This document shows positions 36,674 through 44,800 of a stretch of DNA of 64,000 bases, in pieces. Positions within the stretch are counted from its first letter, which is position 1. Every line of letters starts with the position of its first letter. Source of the stretch: Cytophagales bacterium (GTDB taxonomy: Bacteria; Bacteroidota; Bacteroidia; Cytophagales; Cyclobacteriaceae); contig JAWPMT010000001.1 of NCBI GenBank assembly GCA_033344775.1, positions 372,001 through 436,000 of the forward strand, read 5' to 3'. The translations under genes and the position numbers were made by a program. The notes under the pieces are model-generated. The model did not search any database and was not told the origin of the DNA. It saw only the letters and a program-made list of their open reading frames with translations.

Positions 36674-37740
36674 GCCGATCTAATTGAATATTCAAAATGG
36701 TTATAGTTAAAATCAAATGGTAACTCCTCGAACCTTTTCAGTTTCTGAAGCACTTCTTGTTTGGTCAAATTCACTGGACTTTTGGCCCGACTCATTTCTA
36801 CAGAAAGGATCAATGCAATCAGCGCACTTACCAAAGCCGTAGAGGTGCTACAACCTGTCATTTGAGCAAAAAAAGGGTAGGGTCTACTGCTTTTGAGAAA
36901 GGTAGAATAATGGGGTACTAAGGGACAAATGATGTCAACGGGTTTCAGAGGCACCCAATTCAATAAGTTCCTTTGGAGGGCTCCTACCGAAATGGAGAGT
37001 TCATTCATATCTGCGGGCAATACCTCCATCTCCAATTCTTTATTATCGCCTGCAGAAGCCACAACGAATACACCCTGACCTCTCAAAATCTTCATCGTAT
37101 CCAGGATCTCATCACGCACTGCTTCATGTGAGTCCCAGGTTTCCTTATCCAACCCCTGACTAATACTGATGACCTGGATATGGTCCGCCTTTTCAACGAC
37201 CCAATTAAAAGCGTTTAGTAATGCCTTCATCATGTCCAACACGCTTGATTGACCCGACTTAATTTTGCCAATGGTAATTTTCGCTTCAGGAAACATTCCA
37301 TTTATTCCGGAAGATTTGGCCTTAGCAGCAATCAATCCTGCCATATGCGTTCCATGGCCGCTTTCATCAGGTGTATAATCAGAACCATCCAGGAAATTGA
37401 TTCTTTCAGTGATGTGATTCAGATCAATATGATTGGTAATTCCTGTATCTAATATCAGGATGCCGGGTAATTCAGGACCCATTGGAAAATTACGCTTGAA
37501 AGGCTCATAGTAGTCGATGAAAAACGAAGGTCTTTGTTCGATAGGCAAATCAATTCCTTCGCCCCAAACAAATGTTCCATTGGACAGTTCAAACCACAGA
37601 TTTGAATGCTTGTATTCTTCCCCCCAGACTTCTTTAACAATCTCTACTACATCTCCAGGCTCATAATAAACCTGGGTTGTTGCAGACAGTTTAGGCTGCT
37701 GGATCCGTTCGTTCAGATAAGTATTGACTATGCCTTTCAT
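36670..37740 (-). CDS. Cytoplasmic-type S8 (subtilisin-like) serine peptidase with N-terminal SH3-like domain
   Basis: A 356-aa protein without signal peptide. Residues 20-68 resemble a bacterial SH3 domain (VYYEPGDVVEIVKEVWGEE, LWFELSNGTFVWGEGID). The catalytic domain follows: D98 in GILILDTGITNH, H129 in DESGHGTHMAGLIA, S298 in TGCSTSTALVSA. At the oxyanion-hole position, usually Asn in AAGN, the sequence is ASAGDNKE, so Asp232 replaces Asn and Asn233 follows. There is no propeptide. It overlaps the upstream membrane protein gene and the downstream 715-aa gene by 4 bp each. A role in processing one of the operon's products is possible; nothing proves it. Confidence 0.8.
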   Translation of the reverse strand: MKGIVNTYLNERIQQPKLSATTQVYYEPGDVVEIVKEVWGEEYKHSNLWFELSNGTFVWGEGIDLPIEQRPSFFIDYYEPFKRNFPMGPELPGILILDTGITNHIDLNHITERINFLDGSDYTPDESGHGTHMAGLIAAKAKSSGINGMFPEAKITIGKIKSGQSSVLDMMKALLNAFNWVVEKADHIQVISISQGLDKETWDSHEAVRDEILDTMKILRGQGVFVVASAGDNKELEMEVLPADMNELSISVGALQRNLLNWVPLKPVDIICPLVPHYSTFLKSSRPYPFFAQMTGCSTSTALVSALIALILSVEMSRAKSPVNLTKQEVLQKLKRFEELPFDFNYNHFEYSIRSA

Positions 37741-38813
37741 CCGTTTCGTCTTCTGGCTGGGATCACGTCGTTTCCGGTACTGGATGAACGCGGTGAGGAA
37801 GGGCTGCTGGTATTACCGCTCCCCTGTTGGTTGGATATTGGCTGAGGTATTGAACTGCGCAATCTCACCAATTTATTGAGCAGGTCAAACCAAAATGGTG
37901 CACCAAGAGAGATGGCCAGAGCAGTCAAAAAATATCCTAATCCTCTATTTGCCTTTTTGATGTGGCACCATTTACAAAAACTGTCCATATCCTCCGGCCA
38001 CCCACTGCCAAGCATTTTATGCGCATTATTAATATCAGATGTTAGACTATCCTGAGCTGCTACGTAAGCTTTGTTGATCGCCGCTGTATCGGTGGAACCC
38101 GTTGCTCTTTTCAAGGCCATGGCCACCAGTTGGTCTCTGGCATCCGTATCTTTTGCCAGTCGGTTAGCCAGTTCAATGGAATCGAGATTGGCCCAATACG
38201 CGATAAACATCCCAATAAACAAAAGCATAAGCTGAACTTTTCGTTTGTACCAGCCGGATGCACGGTTATTCATTTGTTCAAACCATTCTTCAATCAGGGA
38301 CCTGAATTTAGTTATGTCTTTGGAGGCTTCATTCCAGAGCATCGTTAATTGTACATGCGTGTCCTTGGCTTCTTCTTTCAATTTCAACAAGGCTGCTTCA
38401 ATTTTGTCCTGATCCTGACTGGCAACACCGGCCTCGGCTTTTCCTTGATTCTTGAGGGCTTCAGTAAGTGATCTTGAAAACACCTCTTTTGAGAGGTAAG
38501 AAGGTTTATTGAAAAGCCCTCCTTCACTTGAATACTTGATTTCGGGTAACTCGTAAAACGCCTTGAGCAAACTTTCTCTATTTCGATAAAATAATCGTCC
38601 GATTCCGTTCAAGGTAAGCAGCAATTTATTGAGTATCGCATAGGGGTTGTAATTCTGATCGGATAGCATTCTTGCGATGGTCCATTCCAGGTTTCTGGCC
38701 CTTAAACCAAATACACTCGCTATGAACTCAACGATCACAGTAGCTAACAGACTGTAGAGTAAGTAGAGGAAAACCAACCCGATAAATACATCTAGAATCA
38801 CTAAAGCACTCAT
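37737..38813 (-). CDS. Hypothetical membrane protein, first gene of the membrane-subtilase operon
   Basis: A 358-aa protein with one helix at residues about 5-27 (LDVFIGLVFLYLLYSLLATV), a second at about 190-208 (MLLFIGMFIAYWANL) and a third at about 294-312 (LGYFLTALAISLGAPFWF). Between the first two lies a long helical, charged cytoplasmic or periplasmic segment; the C-terminus is Ser/Pro-rich (PISNQQGSGNTSSPSS). The start FLYLLYSLLATVIVEFIASV then RARNLEW resembles other unnamed Bacteroidota membrane proteins that I recall but cannot name. It overlaps the subtilase gene by 4 bp and follows the dyad at 38858-38877. Confidence 0.72.
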   Translation of the reverse strand: MSALVILDVFIGLVFLYLLYSLLATVIVEFIASVFGLRARNLEWTIARMLSDQNYNPYAILNKLLLTLNGIGRLFYRNRESLLKAFYELPEIKYSSEGGLFNKPSYLSKEVFSRSLTEALKNQGKAEAGVASQDQDKIEAALLKLKEEAKDTHVQLTMLWNEASKDITKFRSLIEEWFEQMNNRASGWYKRKVQLMLLFIGMFIAYWANLDSIELANRLAKDTDARDQLVAMALKRATGSTDTAAINKAYVAAQDSLTSDINNAHKMLGSGWPEDMDSFCKWCHIKKANRGLGYFLTALAISLGAPFWFDLLNKLVRLRSSIPQPISNQQGSGNTSSPSSPRSSSTGNDVIPARRRNG

Positions 38814-38857
38814 AATGAAATGTTTTAGTAAAGTGAATGAATCAAGCCAAGAGGTTC

Positions 38858-38877
38858 AATACCGATGATTAGGTATT
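38858..38877. promoter_or_regulatory. AATACC-N8-GGTATT dyad upstream of the membrane-subtilase operon
   Basis: AATACC-GATGATTA-GGTATT, a perfect 6-bp inverted repeat with an 8-base spacer, 45 bp upstream of the start at 38813. The same dyad occurs at 43802-43821 and, with one arm a base shorter, at 44696-44714. All three stand upstream of transcription units that include or adjoin NarL-type response regulators, whose dimers bind this kind of short dyad. Confidence 0.55.
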
Positions 38878-39003
38878 TTCATAAATGGCGGTGCCCAGTT
38901 TTAATGAATGATGACGATATTTACTCAGAACAACACTACAGCGCAAAGCGTAGTAACAGTTTATTGTCTAAACTCTTCCAAAAAAAATTGACGCTGTTGG
39001 ATG

Positions 39004-39669
39004 CTATAAATCAAATCCCTTGATGATGCCGGTCTGCAAGGCAAATTTCATGATTCCTGCGGCGTTTTTTACGCCTAATTTTCCAAGGATGTTTTTTCGA
39101 TGGGTATCCACGGTGTAGACACTAATGAATAGTTTATCTGCGATTTCGGCAGTGGTCATTTCGTTAGCAATGAGAGTAACAATCTCTTTCTCCCTTTCGG
39201 ATAACTCTACATCAATTGGATTATCGAAGACCTTATTTTTTTGATAACTCTTCATGATGGTTTTGGTGATTTCTTCTCCGTAGTAAGGGTCACCTCCTAC
39301 CAGTGTTTCCAGGGCTTTGATCAATTCTTTTTTACCCGCATTCTTCAGGATGTATCCGTCGATGCCCACATCCACGAGGTTCTTTACGAATTCCTTGCGA
39401 TTGTACATCGATAAGATCAGCACCTTGACCTCTGGGAATGTAGCTTTGATTTCACGTGTTACTTGAATACCATCTTTCTTGGGCATGTTGATGTCCAAGA
39501 CCACTATATCCAACTCTGGCACTGCCTTAATTTTTCGCAATAATTCCTCTCCATCGTATGCTTCACCTATTACTTCAAAGCGGGAATCCTGGTCCAGAAT
39601 AAGCTTCAATCCATCCAGTATGAGTTCATGGTCATCTGCGAGTATAATCTTAATCGTTTCATGCTCCAT
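39004..39669 (-). CDS. NarL/LuxR-type response regulator
   Basis: 221 aa from the ATG at 39669, which lies one base after the stop of the kinase gene (a longer frame opens at 39693 inside that gene). The receiver domain (1-120) has the acidic pair in IILADDHELIL, the phospho-acceptor Asp in IVVLDINMPKKDG, and the switch Lys in GYILKNAGKKEL. The C-terminal LuxR helix-turn-helix is LSEREKEIVTLIANEMTTAE with IADKLFISVYTVDTHRKNIL. It is expected to be phosphorylated by the kinase at 39671-41566. The dyads at 38858 and 43802 are candidate targets. Confidence 0.93.
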   Translation of the reverse strand: MEHETIKIILADDHELILDGLKLILDQDSRFEVIGEAYDGEELLRKIKAVPELDIVVLDINMPKKDGIQVTREIKATFPEVKVLILSMYNRKEFVKNLVDVGIDGYILKNAGKKELIKALETLVGGDPYYGEEITKTIMKSYQKNKVFDNPIDVELSEREKEIVTLIANEMTTAEIADKLFISVYTVDTHRKNILGKLGVKNAAGIMKFALQTGIIKGFDL

Positions 39670-39670
39670 C

Positions 39671-41566
39671 TTACGTGATTTTCCATAGTTCAATAATCAT
39701 TTGCACTCCTTTCATCGGAGCGGTTGTCAGGCTTGAGTGGCCTTCCAATTTACCAATCCGGTTCTTAATGTTTTTGAGTCCCATACCCTCCGCTGCAGTT
39801 TCAGGGTCAAAACCTTTTCCATTATCCTTATAGGTGATGATCAATCCTTTGTCTGTAGTCCGTTTTAATTCCAGGTCAACTTGTGTTGCTTTCGCATGTT
39901 TGAGGGTATTACTGATCAGTTCCTGCACAATCCTGTAAATATGGATTTCAGTCTCCGAGTCCAACCTTTCGTCGAATTGAATACTCCGCAGGTTTACTTT
40001 GAATTGATTGGAAGACTCCAGGGACTCTTTCAGGTCTTGTAAAGCGGCCATTAATCCAAAATTGGTTAAGACGCCCGACAACATGTTATGCGCTATCTCT
40101 CGTGTATCGTTTACGGCCTTATCGACAATACGATTGATTTTATCGTACCTCGTGTCGTTCTCAGAGAGCACCTCCATGTGCATTTTGACCGCAGACAAAG
40201 TGCTCCCTAATCGGTCGTGCAGATCTTCGGCGATCCTTTTCCGTTCCTGCTCCTGCCCTTCGATCATTGAGTTCAGAGCAATGAGTTCCTGCTCTTTCAA
40301 CAAGTTCGTCACCTTCTCCGACTGGATGTTTTTGTCCTGGATAGCAAGGAGGCGTTTTCTTTTGCTGTCACGATAGACTAATGCACTGATGATAAGACCC
40401 AGGATAAGCGTAATACCCAATACGATGGCAATGGCTCGCGATTGTGCCTTGCCTTCTCTTTCCAGTAAGATTTGCTTTTCCTTCTCTTCAGTCTCAAATT
40501 TTGAAGTTAGTTCCGAGATCAGCAAAGAATTGTCTAGTGCATCAAGATTTTTTTTAAATGAATCAGCCTTACTCAGCACGTAAAATGCACTATCCTTTTT
40601 TCCTACACCAAATAAGTTTGGTGCGACGTACCGGTGAAGCCAGAACTCTGCACGGAGCTTGTCATTATAGTAACTAAACTCCTTCGCCTTATTCACATAA
40701 TCAATCGCCCTACCATAGTTTCTGCGGACACGCTCTACTTCTGACAATTGAATGTAGGTTCGGAATTGAAAAAATCGGAGAAACGGCTCATCATTCATCC
40801 TGGTCAAAGCGAGATGGAATAGATTCTCGGCTTCACTAGTAAGCGAATCATTCCTTTCAACACGACCTTTGTGTCGTAGGTATACCCCACGTATGATATA
40901 ATAATCTGTCCAGAAATGATGTTCAGGTTCAAAAGACACCATTAAATCAGCAAAAGCATCCACAAATGGATCTTCTATCTCTACCTCATGGTTTAGCTTC
41001 CTCATTCCATGTTTGAATTCAAACATCCTCAAATGAAACTCATCAGATTGATCAATTTCAAGACCTCTGTATATTTCTAAATAAAGCAGCAAATCATCAT
41101 TGGTTTGGTTAAGCTCCCAACTACGAAGTTTTAGAATTGAGTAAATAGAGAATTTCTTCTCCTCTTCAGTTCCTATTTGTTTGGCAAGCAGGTAAGCATC
41201 AGTGAAGTATTCCATGGGATACTTAGAATACGGGTAGGAGTATAAAAAATGATACCCCAGAAGTATCTTGATTACGACATGAGCCTCACTGTTATGCGGA
41301 AAAGACAACTCAAGATTTCTGATTTTGATCGAATCTTGTTTCCAATCGTAATCTGGAATTTGCCCTGCCTCATAAATGGTCTTATAAAGCAAAGATATGG
41401 CGGTGTTCCAGTTAGTATCTGTGACTTCTTCTACTTCCTTTTTGGCAGCTTCAAATCTGAAGTTCTTTAAATGTTTGAAAAAAGCCTGCCTGTTTGGTTC
41501 CCATTGGCAGCAGCCATAGTAACCAGTTAAAAGTAAAAGAAGCCACAGTACTAATTTTTTATTCAA
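39671..41566 (-). CDS. Sensor histidine kinase, NarX/NreB type (HisKA_3), with TPR-like sensor
   Basis: A 631-aa protein with an N-terminal signal or anchor (LVLWLLLLLTGYYGCCQ), a helical tetratricopeptide-like extracytoplasmic region to about residue 340, a membrane helix at about 375-397 (IAIVLGITLILGLIISALVY), and a HisKA_3 kinase: phospho-acceptor in RKRIAEDLHDRLGSTLSAVK, N box ELISNTLKHAKATQVDLEL, G box DNGKGFDPETAAEGMGLKNI. It overlaps the preceding gene (41563-42198) by 4 bp and is followed immediately by its NarL-type regulator. It sits in the operon that starts with the subtilase at 43706, so the signal may relate to proteolysis of a partner. Confidence 0.9.
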   Translation of the reverse strand: MNKKLVLWLLLLLTGYYGCCQWEPNRQAFFKHLKNFRFEAAKKEVEEVTDTNWNTAISLLYKTIYEAGQIPDYDWKQDSIKIRNLELSFPHNSEAHVVIKILLGYHFLYSYPYSKYPMEYFTDAYLLAKQIGTEEEKKFSIYSILKLRSWELNQTNDDLLLYLEIYRGLEIDQSDEFHLRMFEFKHGMRKLNHEVEIEDPFVDAFADLMVSFEPEHHFWTDYYIIRGVYLRHKGRVERNDSLTSEAENLFHLALTRMNDEPFLRFFQFRTYIQLSEVERVRRNYGRAIDYVNKAKEFSYYNDKLRAEFWLHRYVAPNLFGVGKKDSAFYVLSKADSFKKNLDALDNSLLISELTSKFETEEKEKQILLEREGKAQSRAIAIVLGITLILGLIISALVYRDSKRKRLLAIQDKNIQSEKVTNLLKEQELIALNSMIEGQEQERKRIAEDLHDRLGSTLSAVKMHMEVLSENDTRYDKINRIVDKAVNDTREIAHNMLSGVLTNFGLMAALQDLKESLESSNQFKVNLRSIQFDERLDSETEIHIYRIVQELISNTLKHAKATQVDLELKRTTDKGLIITYKDNGKGFDPETAAEGMGLKNIKNRIGKLEGHSSLTTAPMKGVQMIIELWKIT

Positions 41567-42198
41567 ATAACCCTGTTTTTAGATTCCGGGCATAACGGCC
41601 CACTATCAAAATTAAAGGTCGATGCAGAAGGCATTTCAAGCTCAGGAATAGGTTTTCTCTTTTCGATGGTATCCTTGGTACCTTCCCTGTACCAAAACTC
41701 ATCATCAAAAAGACCATTCTCCTCCGGAGTACCATCAGAATGAAGCCTTTCGATTGTCCTTTTAAAATAAATCAGGTCATCCGAGGCTATTTCCAGATTT
41801 AATGGCTCTCGATCAGGACCAGGCCAGGAAACCTCCGTTCTGGGATTCGACCGGTCTGAATGTTTAGATCCACCCATTCCGCGCATCACCAGGTTAAACG
41901 CTTTAACGGTTCCCTTTTTATCGGCATTTAGCCTTTCATCTAATTGTGCCAGGAACTCCGTAGGTATTAACACTTCAACAATACCAATATTGATCAACCC
42001 TTTGTAATTTATTACTTCAAAGTCTATCGATTGGATTATATACTTCTTTTTTTCTCCTTCGGAAGTAGGTGGTCGACTCTCAGTCCAATTGAACCTGGCA
42101 TAAACCGCAAAAAAGGTTCCATAAAGCTGGCTGGTGTAAACTAACTGGAAACTTTCATTATCTTCCAGGTTGATGTAATGTCGGAATTTTTTATCCAT
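41563..42198 (-). CDS. Hypothetical protein between a subtilase and a sensor kinase
   Basis: A 211-aa protein without signal peptide or membrane helix. The first half is predicted beta-rich (FQLVYTSQLYGTFFAVYARF, IIQSIDFEVINYKGLINIGI), the second half hydrophilic (TPEENGLFDDEFWYREGTKD). I recognise no family. It stands 32 bp after the subtilase gene and overlaps the histidine kinase start by 4 bp, so it is a member of this four-gene operon; a protease substrate, inhibitor or adaptor to the kinase are possibilities only. Confidence 0.65.
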   Translation of the reverse strand: MDKKFRHYINLEDNESFQLVYTSQLYGTFFAVYARFNWTESRPPTSEGEKKKYIIQSIDFEVINYKGLINIGIVEVLIPTEFLAQLDERLNADKKGTVKAFNLVMRGMGGSKHSDRSNPRTEVSWPGPDREPLNLEIASDDLIYFKRTIERLHSDGTPEENGLFDDEFWYREGTKDTIEKRKPIPELEMPSASTFNFDSGPLCPESKNRVI

Positions 42199-42230
42199 GA
42201 TTATGCAGTATTAAAGTTGTCAAATTAATT

Positions 42231-43706
42231 CTAGAAATTTCCATTATCCACAGCTTCAAAGGCTTCAAAAGCATCTACCAAACCCGCCCCGGAAGCCCCA
42301 GGCTTATTCCTTCTGTTAGCTTTGATTACCTTGCCCTTATTACTTCGAGAATTGGAATGTCCTATTCTCACTTTTCTGGCATTGGAAATCAGTAATCTTT
42401 TTAAATCGGCAGGTGTAAGATGGGGATTCTTTTCTTTCAGCAGGGCACAAACTCCAGCTACCTGTGCAGTAGCTGTCGATGATCCTCCTATTATAGCCCA
42501 TGAATCATCTGCTTTAGTGCTATCTCGGTCCCTATCAAGTTTTTCCAATTGTTGTACCGGCAACATAATGTACCCCCCTTCAGTCCGTGGCTTATTGGCT
42601 CGATTACTATGCCTGTGCATTCCAGAAAGGCCACATAGATCCGGCACATGCCGATTTGGATATATCTTACTTTCGAATGCACTCGTATAATCCGAAGCTT
42701 CCATCAACCCTTTCTCGTCAACATAGACCCCTCCTACCGAAATGACTTCCGGCATCATGGCGGGAAATCCAACTTCTCCATTTCCTGCAGCGCAAACCAC
42801 CGTGATCCCCAGAGCTATCGCACGCTTGATATGGGTTACCAGACCACCAAGACTACCAGGAAGATCATTTAGATGCTCCCGGTCATCATCACTTATATCC
42901 ACCAGATCAGAAGACAAGCTTAAAGAGATGATATTAGGTAATGGATCAAGTTTTAATGCTTCCTTAAAAGCAGTTTCCAGGCTTGTATCCAGTAAATCAT
43001 CATTCTCATTCACCAACTTCATTCCGGTTAACGCTACTCCTGGTGCTACCGCGAGTAACGTTGCCGCCATGGCCGTTCCATGTCCTTCAGGGTCATTCTC
43101 AATATCAGAAGCTAATGGGCCTAGTATTCTACGAACATCATAACCGTACTCTTGAAAATGATGATGATCAAAATGGAAACCACTATCGAGCATCAATACC
43201 CTCACCCCCTTACCTACAATACCTTTTTGATGAATTCGAGAGGCATTCACAGTGGCAGCAACGTCCCCTGGAACCCGAAGGTGATGATAATCGACTAGTG
43301 GAGGAAAAAACAAATGATTCTTTCTGGGGAATCGATTATTCTGATAATAGAACGGCCATTGTATATAGGCTTCGTCGATTATTTCTTTTAAGGGGTGGTC
43401 GTAGTTCCACCCACCCTTATCGTCCGGAAACCAAACTGAAGGTCGAGAAGCATACTTTGCATTGCGCATTTTTTTTTCACAAAGCACCGTTCCAAATAAA
43501 CGTTCATAATCACTTTTATCTCCTACAATAGTCATAGACCAAGGGCATTCGGAAACCACTTCCAATTTGTGCTTTTTAAAAATGTCCTTCGCACGTTTTT
43601 TATCCTGTTTCTTTGCCTTGTATTTTTCAAAGTCCATCCCTTCTTTGAGATAGGCCTTGTCTTTGGTCAAGTTATTAAATGTTACGCATGCTTGAATCTG
43701 TGTCAT
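42231..43706 (-). CDS. S8 (subtilisin-like) serine peptidase with propeptide, no signal peptide
   Basis: A 491-aa protein. Residues about 1-90 resemble an inhibitory propeptide of the kind seen in sedolisins and some subtilases (KDIFKKHKLEVVSECPWSMT with YERLFGTVL). The catalytic domain has D174 (RVLMLDSGFHFD), H209 (DPEGHGTAMAATLLA), N309 (VVCAAGNGEVGFPA) and S410 (IGGSSTATAQVAGVC), all in canonical contexts, so it is probably active. There is no secretion signal, which implies a cytoplasmic protease or one exported by an unusual route. It starts the operon with an unknown gene, a NarL-type kinase and its regulator, and has the dyad 43802-43821 upstream. Confidence 0.88.
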   Translation of the reverse strand: MTQIQACVTFNNLTKDKAYLKEGMDFEKYKAKKQDKKRAKDIFKKHKLEVVSECPWSMTIVGDKSDYERLFGTVLCEKKMRNAKYASRPSVWFPDDKGGWNYDHPLKEIIDEAYIQWPFYYQNNRFPRKNHLFFPPLVDYHHLRVPGDVAATVNASRIHQKGIVGKGVRVLMLDSGFHFDHHHFQEYGYDVRRILGPLASDIENDPEGHGTAMAATLLAVAPGVALTGMKLVNENDDLLDTSLETAFKEALKLDPLPNIISLSLSSDLVDISDDDREHLNDLPGSLGGLVTHIKRAIALGITVVCAAGNGEVGFPAMMPEVISVGGVYVDEKGLMEASDYTSAFESKIYPNRHVPDLCGLSGMHRHSNRANKPRTEGGYIMLPVQQLEKLDRDRDSTKADDSWAIIGGSSTATAQVAGVCALLKEKNPHLTPADLKRLLISNARKVRIGHSNSRSNKGKVIKANRRNKPGASGAGLVDAFEAFEAVDNGNF

Positions 43707-43801
43707 ATATGCTTAGGTTTTGGTTGTAATTAGTTATTTGGCGTTTTCATCACAGGCACCAAATATTCGATAACAATAATCGCAATTATCAAAATACTTT
43801 T

Positions 43802-43821
43802 AATACCTAACAATCGGTATT
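43802..43821. promoter_or_regulatory. AATACC-N8-GGTATT dyad upstream of the subtilase/two-component operon
   Basis: AATACC-TAACAATC-GGTATT, a perfect 6-bp inverted repeat with 8-base spacer, 95 bp upstream of the subtilase start. The outer flank GGTATTTTC is identical to that of the copy at 38858-38877. Candidate binding site of a NarL-type regulator encoded in this cluster; autoregulation of the operon is possible. Confidence 0.55.
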
Positions 43822-44116
43822 TTCGGTCTTGAGATGTCGGTATATTAAAATTCATCATCTTTAGATGGCTAATAGGTCTTTAAATTATCCTCTATCCATT
43901 TGTACAAGCCTCAGATGAATGGTCAATGCGAACAACTCTACAAGGAATCCTTCCAAACCAACTAGCCCCTATCTTAGTCATCCTAAGGCTTGAGCTGAAT
44001 GAACTTCTTCCAAATTGCGATGATCCCCGGAAGTCTGCAAGTGTTTCTTCTTAGCATTTTACAGTGAAGTATGGAGGACATTGTGATTGTATCATACTGA
44101 CCGCTAACATTCAGTA

Positions 44117-44124
44117 TAGATTTG
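44117..44124 (+). promoter_or_regulatory. -7 promoter element of the deaminase gene
   Basis: TAGATTTG fits the Bacteroidota housekeeping -7 consensus TAnnTTTG and lies 25 bp before the ATG at 44150. A good -33 TTTG at the usual distance is not evident. Confidence 0.45.
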
Positions 44125-44149
44125 TACCTATCTGAATAACATATTAGCC

Positions 44150-44554
44150 ATGACTCATCAATACTATCTCTCCCTCTGCGAGCAATTAGCAGCAATTGCC
44201 CAACAAAATGGCAACAGCCCGGTAGGTTGTGTCATTGTGATCAATGGCGAGATCGTGGCGGAGGGAATCGAATCAGCCACTTCCGATCAGAACATCACCC
44301 ACCATGCAGAGATGAATGCCTTACAAGCTGCTCGCGAGCAATTGGGAAAAGACCTGAGTCAGGCAACCCTTTACTCAACCCATGAGCCTTGCGTGATGTG
44401 TGCGTACAGTATCCGATATCATGGGGTGCATACAGTGGTCTTTAAAAACAAAGTCACTCAACTAGGCAGCTATTCCTCTGCTTTCAATTTGCTTACCTCG
44501 GACGAGGTTCCTGATTCCTGGCCTGCCAAACCAGCAGTGATCCACATACCTTAA
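44150..44554 (+). CDS. Nucleoside/tRNA-type deaminase (CMP/dCMP deaminase fold)
   Basis: A 134-aa zinc enzyme. HAEMNALQAA supplies the first zinc ligand and the catalytic Glu, and EPCVMCAYSIRYHG supplies the two Cys ligands: the HAE...PCxxC signature of the cytidine deaminase-like superfamily. The length and the PCVMC form fit guanine deaminase or general nucleoside deaminase more than tRNA-specific TadA, but I cannot choose the substrate. It is a single gene, divergent from the subtilase operon and 246 bp upstream of the AidA-like gene. Confidence 0.87.
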   Translation: MTHQYYLSLCEQLAAIAQQNGNSPVGCVIVINGEIVAEGIESATSDQNITHHAEMNALQAAREQLGKDLSQATLYSTHEPCVMCAYSIRYHGVHTVVFKNKVTQLGSYSSAFNLLTSDEVPDSWPAKPAVIHIP

Positions 44555-44695
44555 AATCAACAAGTCCTATTTTCCAATCATCTATTCAGGTTTACAACTG
44601 GATACATTATCTTTCACCCAATAAGTAACCAGCTGTAAGTAAGTGATCTAACTACCCTATATCGTCATTTAACCCTTATTTAAGGTAATGTCAGT

Positions 44696-44714
44696 AATAC
44701 CACATCCGTGGTAT
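44696..44714. promoter_or_regulatory. AATACC-N8-GGTAT dyad upstream of the AidA-like gene
   Basis: AATACC-ACATCCGT-GGTAT; its core TACCAC-ATCC-GTGGTA is itself a perfect 6-bp inverted repeat. It ends 23 bp before the -7 box at 44737, so its centre would lie near -45 relative to a start around 44750, a classical position for an activator. Third copy of the dyad at 38858 and 43802. Confidence 0.55.
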
Positions 44715-44736
44715 GCATCCTGATCTTTAGGCTTAA

Positions 44737-44744
44737 TACTTTTG
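44737..44744 (+). promoter_or_regulatory. -7 promoter element of the AidA-like gene
   Basis: TACTTTTG is an exact match to TAnnTTTG. No TTG is seen at the -33 position; the activator-type dyad lies there instead, which suggests an activator-dependent promoter. Confidence 0.5.
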
Positions 44745-44762
44745 GCCTGACATAAGTCAAAT

Positions 44763-44778
44763 AACACAACCAATTTTT
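44763..44778 (+). promoter_or_regulatory. 16-base leader element shared with the large multidomain gene
   Basis: AACACAACCAATTTTT, identical to 8177-8192. Here it is in the inferred 5' untranslated leader, 22 bases before the ATG at 44801. Possible roles: a post-transcriptional control site or translation enhancer; unproven. Confidence 0.5.
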
Positions 44779-44800
44779 AATAAATTTAGCTGACAAAATC

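Larger units (their letters stand above)
43707..44149. other. 443-bp divergent control region
   Basis: Between the subtilase operon and the deaminase gene. It contains the dyad at 43802-43821, a possible -7 box for the minus-strand operon (AATATTTG as read on the minus strand, 43760-43767), and a -7 box for the deaminase (TAGATTTG at 44117-44124). I found no convincing open reading frame or RNA gene in 43830-44110. Confidence 0.5.

Noticed and set aside
41563-42198. Idea that the 211-aa protein is a bacterial gasdermin activated by the neighbouring subtilase
   Set aside because: The sequence shows no hydrophobic pore-forming beta hairpins or C-terminal lipidation-type feature that I can point to; it is shorter than bacterial gasdermins. 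Left as unknown.
42983-43531. 182-codon plus-strand frame opposite the subtilase gene
   Set aside because: Antisense to a subtilase with all catalytic motifs; its own sequence is low-quality and without a family.
43830-44110. Short reading frames (about 15 codons) in the divergent control region
   Set aside because: No conserved motif, no leader signature, and lengths expected by chance.
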